Source: Planctomyces sp.
GTDB taxonomy: Bacteria; Planctomycetota; Planctomycetia; Planctomycetales; Planctomycetaceae
Direction of reading: 5' to 3'
DNA: 64,000 nt
Assembly: GCA_019636235.1 (NCBI GenBank)
Contig: JAHBXW010000025.1
Coordinates: forward strand, 1-64,000
The position numbers and the translations under genes are program-made. This document shows, one piece after another, positions 42,375 to 51,866 of this stretch. Position 1 is the first letter of the stretch, and each line of letters starts with the position of its first letter. The notes beneath the pieces were generated by a model. The model saw only the letters and a program-made list of their open reading frames with translations. It ran no database searches and was not told the origin of the DNA.

Positions 42375-44273
42375 ATGGGAACGTTGATCACTTGCGCGGC
42401 CATGGTCCTGCTGGGCAGCGCCGCACAACCGGCCTGTCCTGTCACCGGGCTACCGGCCTGCCCCTGCAACAGCGATCCGCTCGTCACGGTTGTCCGCGAC
42501 GGGCAGGTTCAAACGATCGACAAGCCGGTTCGCCTGCGGACGCTGGTCGTGCAGAAGGGGGGCAAGCTGATCCTGCGGCCGGGCGCCGAGATCATCATCG
42601 CCGACCTGCCAATCGACACGAACATGGATCCCGAGCAGTTCGGGCACGGGATTCTGGTTCACGGATCGTTCCACGCCACGGGCACGGCGAAGACCCCCTG
42701 GCTGCGGGCGACCGCCGGAATTCCCAAGGGCGCGACGGCCTGCACCCTGGACCAGGCGCCGCAGGGCTGGAAAGTCGGCGACCTGCTGGCGCTGCCCGAC
42801 ACGCGCCAGAAGGTGCATACGAAGAAGGTCGCGGCCGACTCGCAGAGCGAGGTGGTGAAGCTCACCAAGATCAATGGCCGGGTGATCGAGTTCACGGCGG
42901 CGCAGTTCGCGCATGCGGCCGGCCCGCGCACGCACCTGACCCCGCATGTCGCCAATTTGACGCGGGACATCGTCATTCGCAGCGAGAATCCCGCCGGCGT
43001 GCGGGGCCACATGATGTGCATGCAAGGCGCCTACCTGGAGGTCCAGAACGTCGAGTTCCGCGACATGGGCCGCACGGACAAGGCCCGCCAGATCGACAGC
43101 GCCGTGGGCAGCACGCCCGGGACGAATCAGCTGGGCCGTTACCCGCTGCACCTGCATCTCATGGGGCCGACGGACGCGCTGATCCGGGGCAACTCGGTGG
43201 TGCGGTCGCCGGGCTGGGCGATCGCCGTGCACGGGACGCAGGGGCCGAGGGTGACGGACAACGTGGCGTACGACATCCGCGGCAGCGCGTTCGTTTGCGA
43301 GGACGGCAGCGAGACGGCGACGTTCGAGCGGAACATCGCCATCAAGTGCCGCAATGGTTGGCACACGGGCGTGTTCCGCAAGGGATCGCCGAAGCAGGTG
43401 CATGAGTTCGGCGGCGACGGCAGCGGCTTCTGGTTCCGCGGCATGGGCGCCTCGGTGAAGAACAACGTCGCCGCGGACTGCGAATTCGCCGGATACAACT
43501 GGCAGGGATATTACAACGTCGTCAAAGCGCCCTACGTGAAGCCCGGCACGTTCGAATCCAACGAAGCCTACGCCGGCCGCATGCATTCCTGGGCGACCTG
43601 GCCGCAGGGGACGATCAACGTCATCAAGAACTACCAGCCGACGGAGTTCCGCAACTTCACGGGCTGGCATTTCTGGGAAAGCGGCATGGAGTCGTACCAC
43701 TCCGGCCGGCATCGCTTCGTCGGCTGGCGGCTGTACAACGACCCGAAGATCAGCGATCAGAATTCGGGCGGCGGCAGCATGGCTCGAACGAACATCGGCT
43801 TCCGGTGCGGCAATTCCTCGTACGAGAACGTCGGTTACCACTTCGAAGACTGCGTCGTCCAGGGGTTCAACGTGGGCCTGCATCTGCCGACGCGCGTCGC
43901 CGAAGGCGAACTGCTGACGGTGCGGAAGTTGTGGCTGAGCAACTACGTGAACATCGTCGCGCATACGACGCTCGTCAGCCGTCCTGCGCGCTTCAGCGAC
44001 ATCACGTTCATCCCGGCCGGGATGGTGAAGCCGCGGGGGTCGACGGTGTTCCCGGTTCGCGAGACGGACATCTGGATGTACCAGATTCCCGGCTCGAAGG
44101 CGGCGCCGCTCGTGACCGGCCGTTCGGAACTTGTGTTCGAGGACACGCAGGAAGTGATTTTCTTCCCGGACGACCCGAATGCGCCGGCCAACGCGTCCAC
44201 GCATCCGCGAGTCGTGGGGAAGATCGGCTCGGCGTCGACGTACGGCGGCGCGATTGCCGGAACCGCGCGCTGA
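42375..44273 (+). CDS. Exported G8/parallel-beta-helix protein (CEMIP/TMEM2-like)
   Basis: 632 residues with a signal peptide (GTLITCAAMVLLGSAAQPA). Residues about 35-130 resemble a G8 domain (VRLRTLVVQKGGKLILRPGAEIII, GHGILVHGSFHATG, APQGWKVGDLLALP). A right-handed beta-helix follows, with the diagnostic GRYPLHLHLMG, which matches the GRYPIHFHLxG motif of animal CEMIP and TMEM2 hyaluronan-degrading proteins, then GNSVVRSPGWAIAVHGTQG. Several Asn/Gly-rich coils complete it. The homology suggests a polysaccharide-binding or degrading role outside the cell, which is an inference. It is a single gene with a terminator. Confidence 0.78.
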   Translation: MGTLITCAAMVLLGSAAQPACPVTGLPACPCNSDPLVTVVRDGQVQTIDKPVRLRTLVVQKGGKLILRPGAEIIIADLPIDTNMDPEQFGHGILVHGSFHATGTAKTPWLRATAGIPKGATACTLDQAPQGWKVGDLLALPDTRQKVHTKKVAADSQSEVVKLTKINGRVIEFTAAQFAHAAGPRTHLTPHVANLTRDIVIRSENPAGVRGHMMCMQGAYLEVQNVEFRDMGRTDKARQIDSAVGSTPGTNQLGRYPLHLHLMGPTDALIRGNSVVRSPGWAIAVHGTQGPRVTDNVAYDIRGSAFVCEDGSETATFERNIAIKCRNGWHTGVFRKGSPKQVHEFGGDGSGFWFRGMGASVKNNVAADCEFAGYNWQGYYNVVKAPYVKPGTFESNEAYAGRMHSWATWPQGTINVIKNYQPTEFRNFTGWHFWESGMESYHSGRHRFVGWRLYNDPKISDQNSGGGSMARTNIGFRCGNSSYENVGYHFEDCVVQGFNVGLHLPTRVAEGELLTVRKLWLSNYVNIVAHTTLVSRPARFSDITFIPAGMVKPRGSTVFPVRETDIWMYQIPGSKAAPLVTGRSELVFEDTQEVIFFPDDPNAPANASTHPRVVGKIGSASTYGGAIAGTAR

Positions 44274-44288
44274 ACCGGGAAGCGGAAC

Positions 44289-44331
44289 GACCTGCCGGCG
44301 CTGGGCGACTGGCCCCGGCACGCGGCAGGTC
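44289..44331 (+). terminator. Terminator hairpin after the G8 protein gene
   Basis: GACCTGCCG (44289-44297) pairs with CGGCAGGTC (44323-44331) over a 25-nt loop, followed by TGCTTTTA. It lies 15 nt after the stop and before the converging EF-G-like gene. Confidence 0.7.
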
Positions 44332-44380
44332 TGCTTTTATGAAATGGCATTCCGCGTGGCGGACGATCGTTCCGGATCGT

Positions 44381-46489
44381 TCAGACCTCTTCCTCAACCA
44401 GTTTCGCGCCGGCGACCACCTTCTGTTGCTCGTGCGCCGGCACCGGCTCGTAGTGGCTGAACTCCATCGTGAATGACCCCTGGCCCCCCGTCATGCTGGA
44501 CAGCGACCGCGCATAGGTCATGACCTCCGCCAGCGGAGCCCGGGCTTTCACGGTGGTCAGTCCGCCCGGCGCGGCGTCCATCCCCTCCATCCGGCCCCGC
44601 CGACCGTTCAGGTCGCTCGTCACATCCCCCAGCTTGTCCTGCGGAATCGTGATCTCCATGTGCACGATCGGCTCCAACAGCGCGGGCTTGGCCTTCAGAA
44701 AGACTTCCTTGAAGCACATTCGCGACGCGGTCTTGAACGCGTTTTCGTTGGAATCGACCGGGTGATCCTTGCCGAAGAACAGCTCGACGACGACGTCCTG
44801 CACCTGAAAACCGGCCAGCACGCCCCGCTCCAGCCGTTCCTTCAGCCCTTTTTCGACCGCCGGGATGTACTGGTTCGGGACCGACCCGCCGGTCACGCGG
44901 TCGATGAAACAGAAGTTGTGCGCGGCGTCGTAATGGTAGTGCCTGAGGCTGGGGAAGCGCTCTGACGTAAAGAACTCCTCGGGCTTGATCCCCTGCGGGC
45001 AGGGGGAGATGCGGAAGTGGACTTCGGCGAACTGCCCCGCGCCGCCGGACTGCTTCTTGTGGCGATAGCTGCCTTCCGCGTCGGTGGTGACGGTTTCGTG
45101 ATACGGCACTTTCGGCGGATGCACGACCACGTCCACCTTCTCGCGGCTATGCAGCCGGTTCTGGACAAGCTGCAGGTGCAGTTCGCTCATGCCGTGCATG
45201 ACCATTTCATGGGTCTGGGCTTCGCGGGTGACGGTGAAGGTGGGGTCTTCGTCCTCGATCTTGTGCAGGGCGCCGGAGATCTTCTGCTGGTCGGCCTGGC
45301 TTTTGGGTTCCACGGCCAGCGCGATCATGGGGATCGGGAACTTCAGGTCGGGCAGGGAGACGCCCTCGATGCCGGACGTCAGGACGTCGCCGGTGCGGAG
45401 GTCGTCGATCTTCACGACGACGACGATCTCGCCCGGTCCGGCCTCGTTGAGGTTTTCGTGCTGGGCCCCCTGCATCTCGAGAATCTGGTGGGCCTTGAAG
45501 GACTTGCCGGTCCGCTCGTTGCGGAGCAGGGCGTCTTTTTTCAGCGTGCCGGAGAAGATGCGGAGAAAGCTCATCCGGGCGACGAAGGGGTCGATGCGGG
45601 TCTTGAACACGCGGGCGACCACGGGCCCGTCCGGCAGCGGGTTGAGGGTGATGTCGTCCCCGTTGTGCCGCGCTTTTATGGGCAGCGCGGCGGGCGAAGG
45701 GGCATACTCGGCCAGCGCGTCCATCAGTTCCCGCACGCCGACGTCCTTTTTCGCGCACGTGCAGAAGATGGGGACCAGGTCGCCGGCGGCGATCGCCTGC
45801 GACACCGCGCTGCGCAGCTCCTCGGGAGAGAGCGTCTCCCCGCCCAGGTATTTCTCCATCAGCGCCTCGTCGGCCTCGACGGCGGCGTCGATGAGTTCCT
45901 GTCCCGCCTGCCGGGGATCGATCGCGCAGCCCTCGGGAGGCGCGTCCGGCGGGTTCAGCGTGCTGACGATCTGCGCGAACCCGTTGCCCGTTCCGCAGGG
46001 GACGTTCATCAGGACGCAGTGGTTGCCGAACTGTTCGCGGATGTGGGCGATGAGTTCCGGGAGATTGACGTTTTCGGCGTCGCATTTGTTGATGACGAGC
46101 ATCCGGGCGCGGCCGGCCTCTCCGGCGAGCCGGAACGTGCGGCGGGTGTTGACCTCGATCCCGCTGGAGGCGCTGAGCACGATGACGGCCGTCTCGACGG
46201 CGGCGAGCGCGGCGATGGTGTGGGCGATGAAGTCCGGGTAGCCGGGAGCGTCGAGGAGCTGGATGCGGCGGCCGGCGTGGTCGAAGTGGACGAACTTGCT
46301 GCTGATGGAGTGTTTGCGGGCGTGTTCGTCGGGATCGGTGTCGAGCAGGCTGGTGTGGTCGTCGACGGATCCGGCGCGGGTGTTTTTTCCGGCGGCGAAG
46401 AGCATGTGGTCGGCCAGCGTTGTTTTGCCGACCGCTCCATGCCCCACCAGCACAATGTTGCGAATGGACTCGACTGCGGTACGGGTCAT
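44381..46489 (-). CDS. Elongation factor G-like translational GTPase
   Basis: 702 residues with the five-domain EF-G plan. The G1 loop is VGHGAVGKTT (canonical EF-G has AHIDAGKTT), switch 2 is DAPGYPDF at residues 80-87 where the catalytic His of the usual DTPGHVDF is Tyr84, and NKCD gives G4. Domain IV/V stretches are GGSVPNQYIPAVEKGLKERL, HPVDSNENAFKTASRMCFKE and NGRRGRMEGMDAAPGG. These changes mark the EF-G-like branch (sometimes called EF-G2) rather than the main FusA. Start at ATG 46487-46489. It is a lone gene. The role in translation is likely auxiliary, not shown. Confidence 0.9.
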   Translation of the reverse strand: MTRTAVESIRNIVLVGHGAVGKTTLADHMLFAAGKNTRAGSVDDHTSLLDTDPDEHARKHSISSKFVHFDHAGRRIQLLDAPGYPDFIAHTIAALAAVETAVIVLSASSGIEVNTRRTFRLAGEAGRARMLVINKCDAENVNLPELIAHIREQFGNHCVLMNVPCGTGNGFAQIVSTLNPPDAPPEGCAIDPRQAGQELIDAAVEADEALMEKYLGGETLSPEELRSAVSQAIAAGDLVPIFCTCAKKDVGVRELMDALAEYAPSPAALPIKARHNGDDITLNPLPDGPVVARVFKTRIDPFVARMSFLRIFSGTLKKDALLRNERTGKSFKAHQILEMQGAQHENLNEAGPGEIVVVVKIDDLRTGDVLTSGIEGVSLPDLKFPIPMIALAVEPKSQADQQKISGALHKIEDEDPTFTVTREAQTHEMVMHGMSELHLQLVQNRLHSREKVDVVVHPPKVPYHETVTTDAEGSYRHKKQSGGAGQFAEVHFRISPCPQGIKPEEFFTSERFPSLRHYHYDAAHNFCFIDRVTGGSVPNQYIPAVEKGLKERLERGVLAGFQVQDVVVELFFGKDHPVDSNENAFKTASRMCFKEVFLKAKPALLEPIVHMEITIPQDKLGDVTSDLNGRRGRMEGMDAAPGGLTTVKARAPLAEVMTYARSLSSMTGGQGSFTMEFSHYEPVPAHEQQKVVAGAKLVEEEV

Positions 46490-47048
46490 GGCGGAGCGCT
46501 CCCCCGAGTGGACTGGGATCGGATTGGACGATGCGTCCCGCCGTGGACAGCGTGCGACCTCCTGTCATCGCCGCGCCTGCTTCCGCCCGCCGGACGGCCC
46601 CGCAAGGCCGATGGCGCGCAGAAGAGGGGGCTGAGGCGAGAGCGGCCCAAGGGGAGTCCTCGCCCCGGCCCTCTCCTCTGAAAAGGCGGACCGGGAGCCG
46701 AAGAATTCAGCCGGGAGGATCGGGAATGCATTCCCGCAGGGAGCAACCACAGCGCCTGGCCAACAAGTAAGCGATGTCGCGCATACGCCCCTCCGCTGAC
46801 TGGTGCCGGCGATGTCGCCATCGTGGGCGCCGGAAGCGCCCGGCCGACACAGAGTGGTCGGTTCAGGATGCGTGCACAATAACCGAACCGTTCGGGCTTC
46901 GCCACAGGTTGAATCCGGAACCTGTGCCTGTGATCGGCGGGCCGCCGTGAAGCTGGCGCGCGCGGGGCCATCTTGCTGAAATCGCCGTTTTCCCCTGTAA
47001 TCGAGCGTGGACGGTCCCCATCAGTCAGCACTTACAGGAGCGGGTGCG
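46490..47048. other. Long intergenic region between divergent genes
   Basis: About 560 bases between the EF-G-like gene (-) and the SH3-like gene (+). It includes a perfect 16-bp palindrome CGGGAATGCATTCCCG (46721-46736), A-rich patches near 46680, and GC-rich inverted repeats around 46804-46833 (GCCGGCGATG..CATCGTGGGCGCCGG). The right end holds the SH3 gene promoter. I find no coding frame with ribosome-binding site and codon use like the neighbours. A degraded interspersed repeat is possible. Confidence 0.45.
46973..47001 (+). promoter_or_regulatory. Probable promoter of the SH3-like gene
   Basis: TTGCTG (46973-46978) and TGTAAT (46996-47001) are 17 nt apart, and the predicted start near 47008 leaves a 40-nt leader before the ATG at 47049. 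Confidence 0.55.
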
Positions 47049-47795
47049 ATGAGTCGCAGCATCGAACGGGCATGGGTTTGGTCAGCGCTGGCGGCGCTGG
47101 GACTGGGCGGCGCCGCGCTGGCGCAGGAGCCGGGCGACCGGGTCACCCCCAACCAGACGGTGGAGCTCAAGGTCAAGGACCGCGTGACCGGCCGGGCCAC
47201 CAAACGCGACGTGCTGACGGTCGAAAAGACGAATGAGGACTGGCTGTGGGTCCGCACGCCCGGCGGCGTGCATGGCTGGGTTCAGAAGACCGATGTGACG
47301 CTCGTCGTCGATCCTCCGCCGGCGAGCGCCGCGCCCGCGGCGCCGGATGAGGAGGCGGCGACGGAAGAAGGGGAAGCCGTCGACGAGCGGCTGTATCTGA
47401 TCGGCGCCATGGGGGCGACCCAGGTGTATCTGACTTACGCCTATGTGGGGGCGGTCGGCGACGGCTTCGTCAAGGAGACCTACGATGCGGCCAAGGTCGG
47501 CGAACTGATGGGGGAAGTGACCGGCATGACGGCCAACCTGGTCACGCAGCTGCAGAAGGTTCGGGACGGCGATCTGACCGAGGAAGACCGGAAGGCGCTC
47601 GATCAGATGATTGAAATCAACTCGCTGTTGAAGCGTCAGGCGGAATCGCTGTCGGCGTTCAGCCAAGCCCCCAGCGCGGAAACGGCGCAGGCGTTCGAGG
47701 ACGTGCGGACGCAGGTATGGCCGAAGATCGCGGACCTGCTGGGGATCAGCGAGGGCGAGGCGGAAGCGACGCCGGAACCGGACGACGACGAGTGA
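47049..47795 (+). CDS. Exported SH3-like domain protein
   Basis: 248 residues. A signal peptide (WVWSALAALGLGGAALAQEP) is followed by a bacterial SH3-like fold at about 30-85 (QTVELKVKDRVTGRATKRDVL, WLWVRTPGGVHGWVQKTDV), an Ala/Pro/Glu-rich linker, and a helical C-terminal half (DEKLYLIG-like YLIGAMGATQVYLTYAYVGAV, TEEDRKALDQMIEINSLLKRQ) that may be a coiled coil. ATG at 47049 with AGGAG 8 nt upstream. A hairpin separates it from the protease gene 98 nt downstream. SH3b domains often bind peptidoglycan or peptides; the exact ligand is unknown. Confidence 0.78.
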   Translation: MSRSIERAWVWSALAALGLGGAALAQEPGDRVTPNQTVELKVKDRVTGRATKRDVLTVEKTNEDWLWVRTPGGVHGWVQKTDVTLVVDPPPASAAPAAPDEEAATEEGEAVDERLYLIGAMGATQVYLTYAYVGAVGDGFVKETYDAAKVGELMGEVTGMTANLVTQLQKVRDGDLTEEDRKALDQMIEINSLLKRQAESLSAFSQAPSAETAQAFEDVRTQVWPKIADLLGISEGEAEATPEPDDDE

Positions 47796-47804
47796 CCGGC
47801 TGAC

Positions 47805-47829
47805 GCCGTCCGCGCTCGGCGCGGACGGC
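47805..47829 (+). terminator. Stem-loop after the SH3-like gene
   Basis: An 11-bp perfect stem (47805-47815 with 47819-47829, GCCGTCCGCGC) with a TCG loop, 10 nt after the stop codon. It is GC-rich and lacks a U tract, so it may be an attenuator or an RNA-end stabiliser rather than a full terminator. Confidence 0.5.
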
Positions 47830-47893
47830 TGGGGCTGTCATCGGGAGCTGACCGCCGGACGAAGTTCGGAACGCGATCGTGGAGAGTGCGACA

Positions 47894-49075
47894 ATGCGGA
47901 CAGTGCTCGCTTGCTTCGGGTCGGCCGTGCTGGCCGCCGTGTTCACGACCTGGCTGATGGGGAATCACCGGGAGCCGTTCGGCGAGGCGCTGGGCGGACC
48001 GCCGGGGGCGGCGCAGCCCGCGCTGCCGTCGCCGGGAACTGGCGAGGACGCCGGCGACGCCCAGCGGCTGCTCGAGAACGGCCTGACGCCGGACGAACTC
48101 GCCAACATTCGCGTCTATGAGCGCTGCAACCGCAGCGTGGTCAACATCTCGACGGTCACCGTGGTCGAGGGGGGCCTGTTCTTCGGCGCGCTGCCGGGAG
48201 AAGGGAACGGCTCGGGATCGGTGATCGACCGGCAAGGGCACATCCTGACGAACTTTCACGTCGTGCAGGGCGCGCGGCAGATCCAGGTGACTCTGTACAA
48301 CGAGGAGATGTTCGACGGCGAGATGATCGGCGCGGATCCCATTAACGACATCGCCGTGCTGAAGATCAAGGCCCCCGAAGAGCTGCTGGAACCGATGGCG
48401 TTCGGCAACTCCGATTCGCTGCGCGTGGGCATGCGGGTGTTCGCGCTGGGCAATCCGTTCGGCCTGTTCCGGACGATGAGCACGGGGATCATCTCCAGCC
48501 TGAACCGGTCCCTCGCGATTCAGGAGAACTGGGAGATCAAATCGATCATCCAGATCGATGCCTCGATCAATCCTGGCAACTCCGGCGGGCCGCTGCTCGA
48601 CACCCGCGGCCGGCTGATCGGGATGAACACCGCCATCGCCAGCAAGGTGCAGCAAAGCGCGGGCATCGGCTTCGCGATTCCCGTCAACCTGGTGCGCCGA
48701 GTCGTGCCGGAACTCATCAAACACGGCAAGGTGATCCGCGGCGACATCGGCATTACGCACGTGACGGTGGCGGAAGAGGGGTTGCGGATCGCCCGGATGA
48801 CGCCCGGCGGGCCGGCGGAGCGGGCCGGACTGCAGGGACCCCGCGTCACCCGCCAGCGGATCGGACCCTGGCTGCGACAGACCATCGACAAGTCCGCCGC
48901 CGACGTCATCGTGGCGATCGACGGTCAGCCCGTCAGCACGCCGTCTCAGTTTCTGACGGTCATCGAAGTCAAGAAGCCGGGCGACGTCGTCGAACTGACG
49001 ATTCTCAGGAACCGCCAGAAGATGCAGGTGCGGATCACGCTTGGATCCGACAATCCGAAGGAGATCCGGCTGTAG
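47894..49075 (+). CDS. HtrA/DegP-type serine protease with one PDZ domain
   Basis: 393 residues. One N-terminal hydrophobic segment (CFGSAVLAAVFTTWLMG) acts as signal or anchor, then the trypsin-like domain with catalytic triad His122 (TNFHVV), Asp152 (NDIAVLKI) and Ser230 (GNSGGPLLD). A C-terminal PDZ covers about residues 275-380, with GGPAERAGL and IDGQPVSTPSQF. Only one PDZ is present, as in DegS. I chose the ATG at 47894 (GGAGA 7 nt upstream) rather than the GTG at 47879. It follows the SH3-like gene, and together they look like an envelope-stress pair; that link is inferred. Confidence 0.9.
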   Translation: MRTVLACFGSAVLAAVFTTWLMGNHREPFGEALGGPPGAAQPALPSPGTGEDAGDAQRLLENGLTPDELANIRVYERCNRSVVNISTVTVVEGGLFFGALPGEGNGSGSVIDRQGHILTNFHVVQGARQIQVTLYNEEMFDGEMIGADPINDIAVLKIKAPEELLEPMAFGNSDSLRVGMRVFALGNPFGLFRTMSTGIISSLNRSLAIQENWEIKSIIQIDASINPGNSGGPLLDTRGRLIGMNTAIASKVQQSAGIGFAIPVNLVRRVVPELIKHGKVIRGDIGITHVTVAEEGLRIARMTPGGPAERAGLQGPRVTRQRIGPWLRQTIDKSAADVIVAIDGQPVSTPSQFLTVIEVKKPGDVVELTILRNRQKMQVRITLGSDNPKEIRL

Positions 49076-49227
49076 CGGTTCGGGCCAGGCGGCAGGCCGC
49101 TGGAGTCTGGTGGTTCGCGGCGGGACAGTCGATTTTCGCCGGACGGCGGCTGACGCCGGATTCGCGCCTGTGTTACGTTGCGGCGACTCCCGGAACGCCT
49201 TGAGACGAACCGGTCCGCCCGAACGCC

Positions 49228-50724
49228 ATGTCCATGTCGCACCTGCCCGATTTTTCCACGTTTCGCCAGCTGGCGGAGGGAGCCCGGCTGCTCCCCGTGT
49301 ACCGCGAGATTCTCGGCGACACGCTGACTCCCGTGTCGGCGTTCTGCCGGGCCGGCTGGTCGGAGCGGTCGTTCCTGTTCGAGAGCGTCGTCGGGGGCGA
49401 GCGCGTCGGCCGCTACAGTTTTCTGGGGGGCGATCCGTTCCTCAGTCTCGACGCCTGGGGCGACGAAGTCCGGATTACCCGGGATGGCGCCGCCGAGACG
49501 CGGCGCGAATCCGATCCGCTGCGGCTGCTGCAGGAGCTGATCGACCAGCACCGTTCGGTGCATCTGCCGGGGCTGCCGCGGTTCTGCGGCGGCGCGGTCG
49601 GGTACGCCGGATACGACGTGGTGCGGTACGCGGAGCGGCTGCCGAACCCGCCAGACGACGACCGCCGGCTGCCGGATCTGTCGTTCGCGCTGTACGACCG
49701 GATGGTGATCTTCGACCACATCCGCAAGACGATTCTGGTGGTGGCGCATGTCCCCGCGGAGGGGGATCTCCAGGCCGCCTGGGAGGCCGGCTGCCGGCGG
49801 GTCGATGAACTCTGCACGAAGCTGCAGACGGCGTCCGACGGCCTGCGGGCGTGCGACTTTCACGCCCAGGGAGATCCGCAGCTCGATTGGACGTCGAACT
49901 TCAGAAAGTCGGAGTTCGAAGAGATCGTGGAGCAGGCCAGGGAGTACATCCGCGCGGGGGACATCTTCCAGGTGGTCCTCAGTCAGCGGCTGAAGCTGGA
50001 GACGTCGGCGACGCCGCTGGAGATCTATCGCGCGCTGCGGGTCGTGAATCCGAGTCCGTTCATGTTTCTGCTGAACGGTCCGCAGGCCTCGCTGGTGGGC
50101 GCGTCGCCGGAGATCATGGTGCGGGTGGAGGATCGGAACGTGACGATCCGTCCGCTGGCGGGAACGCGGCCGCGGGGCCGGGATGACGCCGAAGACCGGG
50201 CCCTCGCGGAAGAGTTGCTGGCCGATCCCAAGGAGCGTGCGGAGCACGTGATGCTGGTCGACCTGGCGCGGAATGACGTCGGCCGCGTCGCGGAATATGG
50301 GTCGGTTTCGCTCAGCGACGTGATGTGCGTGGAGCGGTACAGCCACGTGATGCACATCACATCGGACGTGTCGGGGCGGTTGCGCGAAGGGCTGACGGCG
50401 CTCGACGCGCTGCGGGCCGGACTGCCGGCAGGAACGGTCTCCGGCGCGCCGAAGGTGCGGGCGATGGAGATCATCGATGAACTGGAGCGGCATCGTCGCG
50501 GCCCTTATGCGGGCGCGGTCGGATACGTGGACTACACCGGCAACATGGACACCTGCATCGCGCTCAGAACGCTGGTCGTGATGGGGCGGGACGCGTACGT
50601 GCAGGCGGGCGCGGGCATCGTCGCAGACAGCGATCCCGCGGCCGAATACCAGGAAACGCTCAACAAGGCCAAGGGCCTGCTGCGGGCGATTGAAACGGCG
50701 CAGCAGCAGATCGCCGGACGGTGA
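49228..50724 (+). CDS. trpE: Anthranilate synthase component I
   Basis: First committed enzyme of tryptophan synthesis, using chorismate and ammonia from TrpG. The chorismate-binding fold is complete: [108 protein letters not shown], and the closing [21 protein letters not shown] with [17 protein letters not shown]. 498 residues, normal. It has the N-terminal region expected for feedback inhibition by Trp. No trpG or other trp gene is adjacent, so regulation and partner are elsewhere. ATG at 49228. Confidence 0.95.
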   Translation: MSMSHLPDFSTFRQLAEGARLLPVYREILGDTLTPVSAFCRAGWSERSFLFESVVGGERVGRYSFLGGDPFLSLDAWGDEVRITRDGAAETRRESDPLRLLQELIDQHRSVHLPGLPRFCGGAVGYAGYDVVRYAERLPNPPDDDRRLPDLSFALYDRMVIFDHIRKTILVVAHVPAEGDLQAAWEAGCRRVDELCTKLQTASDGLRACDFHAQGDPQLDWTSNFRKSEFEEIVEQAREYIRAGDIFQVVLSQRLKLETSATPLEIYRALRVVNPSPFMFLLNGPQASLVGASPEIMVRVEDRNVTIRPLAGTRPRGRDDAEDRALAEELLADPKERAEHVMLVDLARNDVGRVAEYGSVSLSDVMCVERYSHVMHITSDVSGRLREGLTALDALRAGLPAGTVSGAPKVRAMEIIDELERHRRGPYAGAVGYVDYTGNMDTCIALRTLVVMGRDAYVQAGAGIVADSDPAAEYQETLNKAKGLLRAIETAQQQIAGR

Positions 50725-50778
50725 GAAACCGCGCGCCGCGCAGGAACAGCTGCGGCAGACGCGAGCGCCCGGCGTCCG

Positions 50779-51774
50779 CTATCGCAGTTGCGACAGGGCC
50801 ATCGCCATGATCACGTTGACCCCGTTGAACGCCGCGTGCGCCGCGACGATCCCCACGTAGCTCCGCCGCGCGTCGTACAGCCAGCCCAGCAAAAAGGCCA
50901 GCGGCAACAGCAGCGGCGCGTTGTTCAAGCCGTGCACCAGAGCGAAGCCCGTTGCCACGCAGGGGATCATCCACCGCCCCAGCCGATCGGTCAGCCAGCC
51001 CTGCAGGATGACGCGGAACAACAGCTCCTCCTGCAGCGGCGCGAGCGCGCAGGCCGTCAGCACCGTGCCCGCCACGACCCACCAGTCGGCGCTCTGCTGA
51101 ACCACGTCCAGAAACGGGTGCAACTCGTGTTTGCGCCCCGCGCTCTGCAACGCGGCGGCCATGGCCAGGGTCAACAGCACGCTGGCGAGACCGATCAGCA
51201 CGCCCAGACTGGCCTCGCGCTTCCAGGTGGTCGGCGCGAGCGCAGCGGCGGCGGACCCGCGGTCGCGCTCGACCGGCGGCGACGGCGGGACAGGCGTCCG
51301 GGGGATCACGATCTCCGAATCGCGGTACGCCGCCGCGGGGGCGGCCGCCAGTTCATCGGCAGGCAACCTGTCCGGCCCTTCGGGGGACGTCGGTCGTCGG
51401 GAATCCGGCGGAACCGCCAGCGCGCGCGGGAGGGCCAGCGCCAGCCCCAGCAGCGAGATGACCATCGCCTTTTCCAGCACCACGATGACCAGCACCTGGG
51501 GCGTGATCTCGAATGCCGGGCGGGGCGCCGGCGCCGGGGGAGGCGATTGCCCCAACGCCTGCATGATCGAATCGATCAGCGAGGGGGGCGTCATGACCAT
51601 CAGCACCCAGCTGGCGGCGAGCAGCGTCGCGAGCAGCGACGTCCCATAGGGCGCGCCTACGGGAACCCGCCGCTCGGGCGGCGCCAGCAACAAGCGGGCT
51701 CCGGCGAAACAGCAGGCCGCCAGCACGGCCATCTGCACTGACTCCCCGCGGACTGCGGCGGCCAGACTCAGCAT
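50779..51774 (-). CDS. CPBP-family intramembrane metalloprotease
   Basis: 331 residues with about seven hydrophobic helices. The CAAX-protease-like site is at the C-terminal part: PLQEELLFRV (Glu249, Glu250, Arg254), VHGLNN (His with nearby Asn), and AAHAAFNGVN. A soluble central linker rich in Pro/Ser/Arg (about residues 120-185) divides the first helices from the catalytic domain. In bacteria these act on membrane proteins or bacteriocin signals; the substrate is unknown. Converges with trpE and is divergent from trmB. ATG at 51772-51774. Confidence 0.88.
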   Translation of the reverse strand: MLSLAAAVRGESVQMAVLAACCFAGARLLLAPPERRVPVGAPYGTSLLATLLAASWVLMVMTPPSLIDSIMQALGQSPPPAPAPRPAFEITPQVLVIVVLEKAMVISLLGLALALPRALAVPPDSRRPTSPEGPDRLPADELAAAPAAAYRDSEIVIPRTPVPPSPPVERDRGSAAAALAPTTWKREASLGVLIGLASVLLTLAMAAALQSAGRKHELHPFLDVVQQSADWWVVAGTVLTACALAPLQEELLFRVILQGWLTDRLGRWMIPCVATGFALVHGLNNAPLLLPLAFLLGWLYDARRSYVGIVAAHAAFNGVNVIMAMALSQLR

Positions 51775-51866
51775 CCCAGGGCCTCTCGATACAGCACGGG
51801 GGGACGAGTTCCTAACATTCGCTCCCTCGCAGAATAGTCGTCCGTTCCGTCTTCCGTCAGGCCCGC

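Noticed and set aside
45017-46681. Plus-strand frame opposite the EF-G-like gene
   Set aside because: Val/Gly/Asp-rich text without domain; the minus strand is an intact translational GTPase.
46721-46736. Palindrome as a possible transposon end
   Set aside because: There is no transposase, no matching second inverted repeat and no target-site duplication nearby.
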